Assembly (NCBI GenBank): GCA_963726365.1
Contig: CAVSCI010000026.1
Location: forward strand, 1 to 64,000
Origin: JAABQG01 sp963726365
Lineage (GTDB): Bacteria > Pseudomonadota > Gammaproteobacteria > Burkholderiales > Burkholderiaceae_C
Length of the DNA: 64,000 nucleotides
Reading direction: 5' to 3'
The notes beneath the pieces were generated by a model that was not told the origin of the DNA, did no database searches, and saw nothing but the letters and a program-made list of their open reading frames with translations. Below, one piece after another: positions 60,964 to 64,000 of this stretch; within the stretch, counting starts at the first letter, position 1; every line of letters starts with the position of its first letter. A program made the position numbers and the translations under genes.

Positions 60964-60991
60964 GCGTGATTCCTGTGCCCGGGTTGCCGGA

Positions 60992-62540
60992 CTAGAGCAG
61001 CCAGTCGATGGGAAGGACCGAAAGCACATTGACCTTGGCGCGCAGGAACCAGCTGGTGCCCGGTTCGGTATCGTAGCGAACCTCACCCGAAGGCGTCCAC
61101 TCGACCCATTGCAGGGCTTGCCCATCCGGCGTCAACCGGACCTCATAGGCGACTTTCGGCACAGTCCCGTCAAAAAAGGCGGCCAGCTGCTGCGACAGCG
61201 CCGGGCTGTCAATCACCAGGCCCATCTCGGTGTTCAGCCGCGCCGATCGAAGGTCGAAATTGAACGAACCCACGAAGATGCGGCTTTGGTCCAGCGCGAA
61301 GGTTTTCGCGTGAAGGGCCGACGATGAGCTCACGCCGAAGCGGCCCGTGTGCTCCAGCATGTTTTTCCTCGCCGTCGGCATGAGCTCGTAAATCTGGACA
61401 CCGGCCTGAAGCAGGGCCTGACGGTGTTTCGCATAGCCCGCGTGGACCGCGCTTTCATCGGTGGCGGCCAGGGAGTTGGTCAGCAGGCGCACTTTCACGC
61501 CGCTTCGGGCCACGTTCACCAAGGCGGCGGCGCCGTCGGTGCCCGGCACGAAGTAAGGCGAGACGAGGTCAACGATTTTCTCGGGCTGGCCCATGGTGCG
61601 CACCAGTGCCGGAAAAAGCAGCAGATCGGTCCGCTGGGTCGTGTCCAGCGTCTTGCCCGGGTCGTCATAAACCAGCTGCGCGCGGGTCCATTCCAGCGCA
61701 AGCTGCCTGTCCAGCAGCTGCTGCACCAGCGGCGCGGCGCGCACCGCATCGGATTAGCCACTGAAACCGGGTCGCGCGGTTCGCCGCAAATCGGGCCTCC
61801 AGCGCTGCGGCGGCCTCCGGTGCGGGCGTGCCAACGAAATCTGCCGCCGGGTAGGCCGACGCACTGCTCCAGTACAGGTCGAACTGCCTTGAAACATCGC
61901 CCACAGCCGGGCCCACGGCGATCACATCCAGATCGGCAAAGCCAAGGCCTGCGCCAGCGCCGAAGTATTCGTTGGCAATATTGCGCCCGCCAACGACGCT
62001 CGCCTGGTTGTCGACGGTGAACGACTTGTTGTGCATGCGGTGGTTCAGGCGCGTGAAGTCGGTCAGGAAATTGAGGGCACGGGCCGTGCGCTGGACGAAC
62101 GGGTTGTACAGGCGCACCTCGATATCCGGATGCGCGTCGAGCGCCGCCAGGGTCGCGTCGAGACCGGCCGTGTTGACGTCGTCGATCAGCAGGCGCACGC
62201 GCACGCCGCGCCCGGCCGCATGCCACAGCGCCTCGAAAAGCAGATTGCCGACCTGGTCGCCATGCCAGAGGAAATACTGCGCGTCGATCGACTTTTCCGC
62301 GGCGCCCGCGAGCAGGACGCGGGCGGCAAAGGCATCCTGCGGGTTGGGCACCGCGTGGATGCCGGTCTTGCCCGGATTCGCCGTCACACCGGGCCTCACC
62401 GCGCGGCCAAGTCGCGTGTCGGACGTGTCGGTGAGCGCGGTAGTCTCGGTCCGGCCCTGTGGGGCTGGAAGACTGGCGCAGCCGGTAAGCAACGACGCAA
62501 GCGTGAAGACCGCCCAGCCCAGAATCCGGCGCTTTTTCAT
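60992..62540 (-). CDS. Phospholipase D-family lipoprotein, cardiolipin synthase-like (one frameshift)
   Basis: About 516 codons. A lipoprotein signal (AVFTLASLLTGC) leads into two PLD half-sites. The first HKD motif is His-Asn-Lys-Ser in LNHRMHNKSFTVDNQASVVG then GRNIANEYFGAG. The second is His-Ala-Lys in LHAKTFALDQSRIFVGSFNF. Such proteins exchange phosphatidyl groups, as in cardiolipin synthase, or hydrolyse phosphodiesters. An extra A near 61752 breaks the frame after ATRFQWL; SDAVRAAPLVQQLLDRQL continues. The ATG at 62540 begins the signal. The periplasmic or outer-membrane location is inferred from the lipobox. Confidence 0.8.
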
Positions 62541-62863
62541 TGACCTTCCTTTGCACAGACGGCCGCGATGCTAACAGACAGTTTCCCTGGGTTGCCAGGG
62601 CCGATTTCGGTTGGCGTACCTGAACATCCAGCGAATGTCCGAAACTGTCCAATGGCAAGACTGTCCAGGTGGCATATTCCTCGATGGATGCATCGACCAC
62701 CATGTGATGCATTGCAACGAGACCAAGCAAGGCGGGTCGCATTTTCGCGGGCTGCCATGGCCGAAATGAGTTTCTGCTGCACGATTTGCCCCGTATGGAC
62801 GCTGGCAGTAGACTGGCTTCGTTCTGCGCGCGCATTTTGATCAACGACTCAAAGGAGATGACC

Positions 62864-63814
62864 ATGGGGAAAAAGAAAGCCGAACTGACGCCCGCGGAGA
62901 CCACCGCCGCAGAGGTCGCAGCGAGCAGCGTAACCTTGGCTGAAGTCAAGGCCGCCTGGCCAAGCCCCGCCCCCAAGGTCAAGGGCAAGCCTGAGGACAA
63001 AGGCAAGACGCGCGACGGCGAGGCCAAAGCCGACAGTGAAGCCGGCAAGATGTCCGACAAGGCCTACGCGAAGGAGATGAAGAAGCTCCACGTCGAGCTG
63101 GTCAAGCTGCAGCAGTGGGTCGTGGCCAAGGGCCTCAAGGTTTGCATCGTCTTCGAAGGGCGTGACGGCGCCGGCAAGGGCGGCACCATCAAGGCGATCA
63201 CCGAGCGCGTCAGCCCGCGCGTGTTCCGCGTGGTCGCGCTCCCGGCGCCGACCGATCGCGAGAAGTCGCAGATGTACGCCCAGCGCTACCTGCCACACAT
63301 GCCAGCGGCAGGCGAAGTCGTGATCTTCGACCGCAGCTGGTACAACCGTGCCGGCGTCGAGCGCGTGATGGGCTTCTGCACCGAAGAACAGGCCCGCGAG
63401 TTTCTGGCGATGGTGCCGCTGTTCGAGTCCATGATGATCAAGTCGGGCATCATCCTGCTCAAGTACTGGCTGGAGGTGAGCCCCGAAGAGCAAACCCGCC
63501 GCCTCGCGGCACGCATCAATGACGGCCGCAAGACCTGGAAGCTGTCGCCGATGGACGTGAAGTCCTACAACCGATGGGACGACTACACCAGGGCGCGCGA
63601 TGACATGTTCGCGGCCTCCGATACCGACGCGCACCCCTGGAACGTGGCGATTTCGGAAGACAAGAAGCGCGTTCGCCTGAACGTGATCAGCCACCTGCTG
63701 AAACACGTTCCGTACAAGGACCTGCCGGTGGAAAAGGTCGAATTGCCCAAGCGCAAGATCGGCCGCGTCAAGGCGTCCGAGCATCCGATCCGCTACGTGC
63801 CTGAACGCTTCTGA
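62864..63814 (+). CDS. ppk2: Polyphosphate kinase 2 (PPK2 class)
   Basis: A 316-residue enzyme. The first 75 residues are Lys/Ala-rich and probably flexible. The kinase core has Walker A VCIVFEGRDGAGKGGTIKAI, lid/substrate segments RYLPHMPAAGEVVIFDRSWY then NRAGVERVMGF (Walker B Asp), and LKYWLEVSPEEQTRRLAARI. It transfers phosphate between polyphosphate and nucleotides; the class cannot be set firmly without alignment. The ATG at 62864 follows AAGGAG with 7-base spacing, and an earlier ATG at 62858 is possible. It is divergent from the phospholipase gene, with a 323-base gap that holds no clear gene. Confidence 0.85.
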   Translation: MGKKKAELTPAETTAAEVAASSVTLAEVKAAWPSPAPKVKGKPEDKGKTRDGEAKADSEAGKMSDKAYAKEMKKLHVELVKLQQWVVAKGLKVCIVFEGRDGAGKGGTIKAITERVSPRVFRVVALPAPTDREKSQMYAQRYLPHMPAAGEVVIFDRSWYNRAGVERVMGFCTEEQAREFLAMVPLFESMMIKSGIILLKYWLEVSPEEQTRRLAARINDGRKTWKLSPMDVKSYNRWDDYTRARDDMFAASDTDAHPWNVAISEDKKRVRLNVISHLLKHVPYKDLPVEKVELPKRKIGRVKASEHPIRYVPERF

Positions 63815-63875
63815 AATCAAGACATCGTTCAGCGCGGCCTGGGCCTGACGTCGCGGCGCAGCAGAACAGGACCCC

Positions 63876-64000
63876 ATGACTCTCGCCACGAAGAACTCGG
63901 CGGCAACGCCGTCGCGGGCCCGGCACCAGCACCACTGCGCCTGGACGTGGTCGCCGGCCTTGTCGCGGCAGCGGTCGTGCTGCCCAAGGCCATGGCCTAC
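63876..64000 (+). CDS. SulP-family anion permease, start only (runs off window)
   Basis: The final bases encode APLRLDVVAGLVAAAVVLPK then AMAY, the first membrane region of SulP sulfate/bicarbonate permeases. That frame begins at 63878, whereas the nearest ATG (63876) reads a different frame (MTLATKNSAATPS). Either a base is missing or extra near the start, or the true start is elsewhere. Only the N-terminal edge is visible. Confidence 0.5.
   Translation, partial: MTLATKNSAATPSRARHQHHCAWTWSPALSRQRSCCPRPWP

Noticed and set aside
1..64000. tRNA, rRNA, insertion sequences and integration sites
   Set aside because: I searched by eye for cloverleaf-like sequences, conserved rRNA motifs, transposase domains and flanking terminal repeats, and saw none that I can support.

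Overview
The window is GC-rich, gene-dense bacterial chromosome. Its gene families point to a betaproteobacterium of the order Burkholderiales, most likely Comamonadaceae: DUF3305/DUF3306/Fe-S/TorD formate dehydrogenase accessory genes, a DUF3141-pta-ackA-fabI operon, many divergent or ATGA-coupled gene pairs and Shine-Dalgarno starts. I see no tRNA, rRNA, CRISPR array, insertion sequence or prophage. The genus is an inference from family content only.

Layout. 0-4.2 kb: minus-strand formate dehydrogenase maturation genes (DUF3305, DUF3306, multi-cluster Fe-S protein, TorD chaperone), divergent from a leaderless ModA-like protein and a small ferredoxin (4.3-5.4 kb). 5.4-9.2 kb: a small membrane protein divergent from an XRE regulator across a clear operator, a Nudix hydrolase and a serine hydrolase. 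9.3-10 kb: a decayed flavin-reductase remnant. 10-18.1 kb: one minus-strand run encoding a sensor kinase, a FixJ/NarL-type regulator, a lone receiver, a sulfatase and five secreted or membrane proteins, including two paralogues. 18.3-24.8 kb: DsrE-like protein, FAD oxidoreductase, a Crp/Fnr regulator with an FNR-like box, glycerate kinase, an amidohydrolase and a LysR regulator. 24.9-30.6 kb: DcuB-type transporter, iron-dependent alcohol dehydrogenase and a large acyl-ACP-reductase-like fusion protein with a histone-H1-like tail.

30.6-37.9 kb holds housekeeping and accessory genes (SMP-30-like, phosphotransferase/ATPase fusion, Dsb-like lipoprotein, orphan RskA domain, CBS protein, peptidase E). 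37.9-45.2 kb is a long minus-strand run of envelope genes: DUF3300, DUF2950, GNAT, DUF2254, beta-carbonic anhydrase, BASS transporter, DUF2092 and an Asn-Val repeat protein. 45.5-50.8 kb is the DUF3141-pta-ackA-fabI operon (acetyl-phosphate and fatty-acid metabolism). 51-58.7 kb has an AraC regulator and a tripartite RND efflux operon. 59.2-64 kb has an outer-membrane-like protein, a VIT-family transporter, DUF5329, a phospholipase D lipoprotein, PPK2 and the start of a SulP permease.

About thirty frame disruptions occur in otherwise well-conserved genes. They are concentrated at 7.9-18, 22.4-23.8 and 45.5-64 kb and almost absent from 24-45.4 kb. Many lie in short C, G or T runs and compensate each other. 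I read most of them as base-calling errors in a draft assembly rather than gene death, so disrupted genes are given as whole spans with the break points stated.
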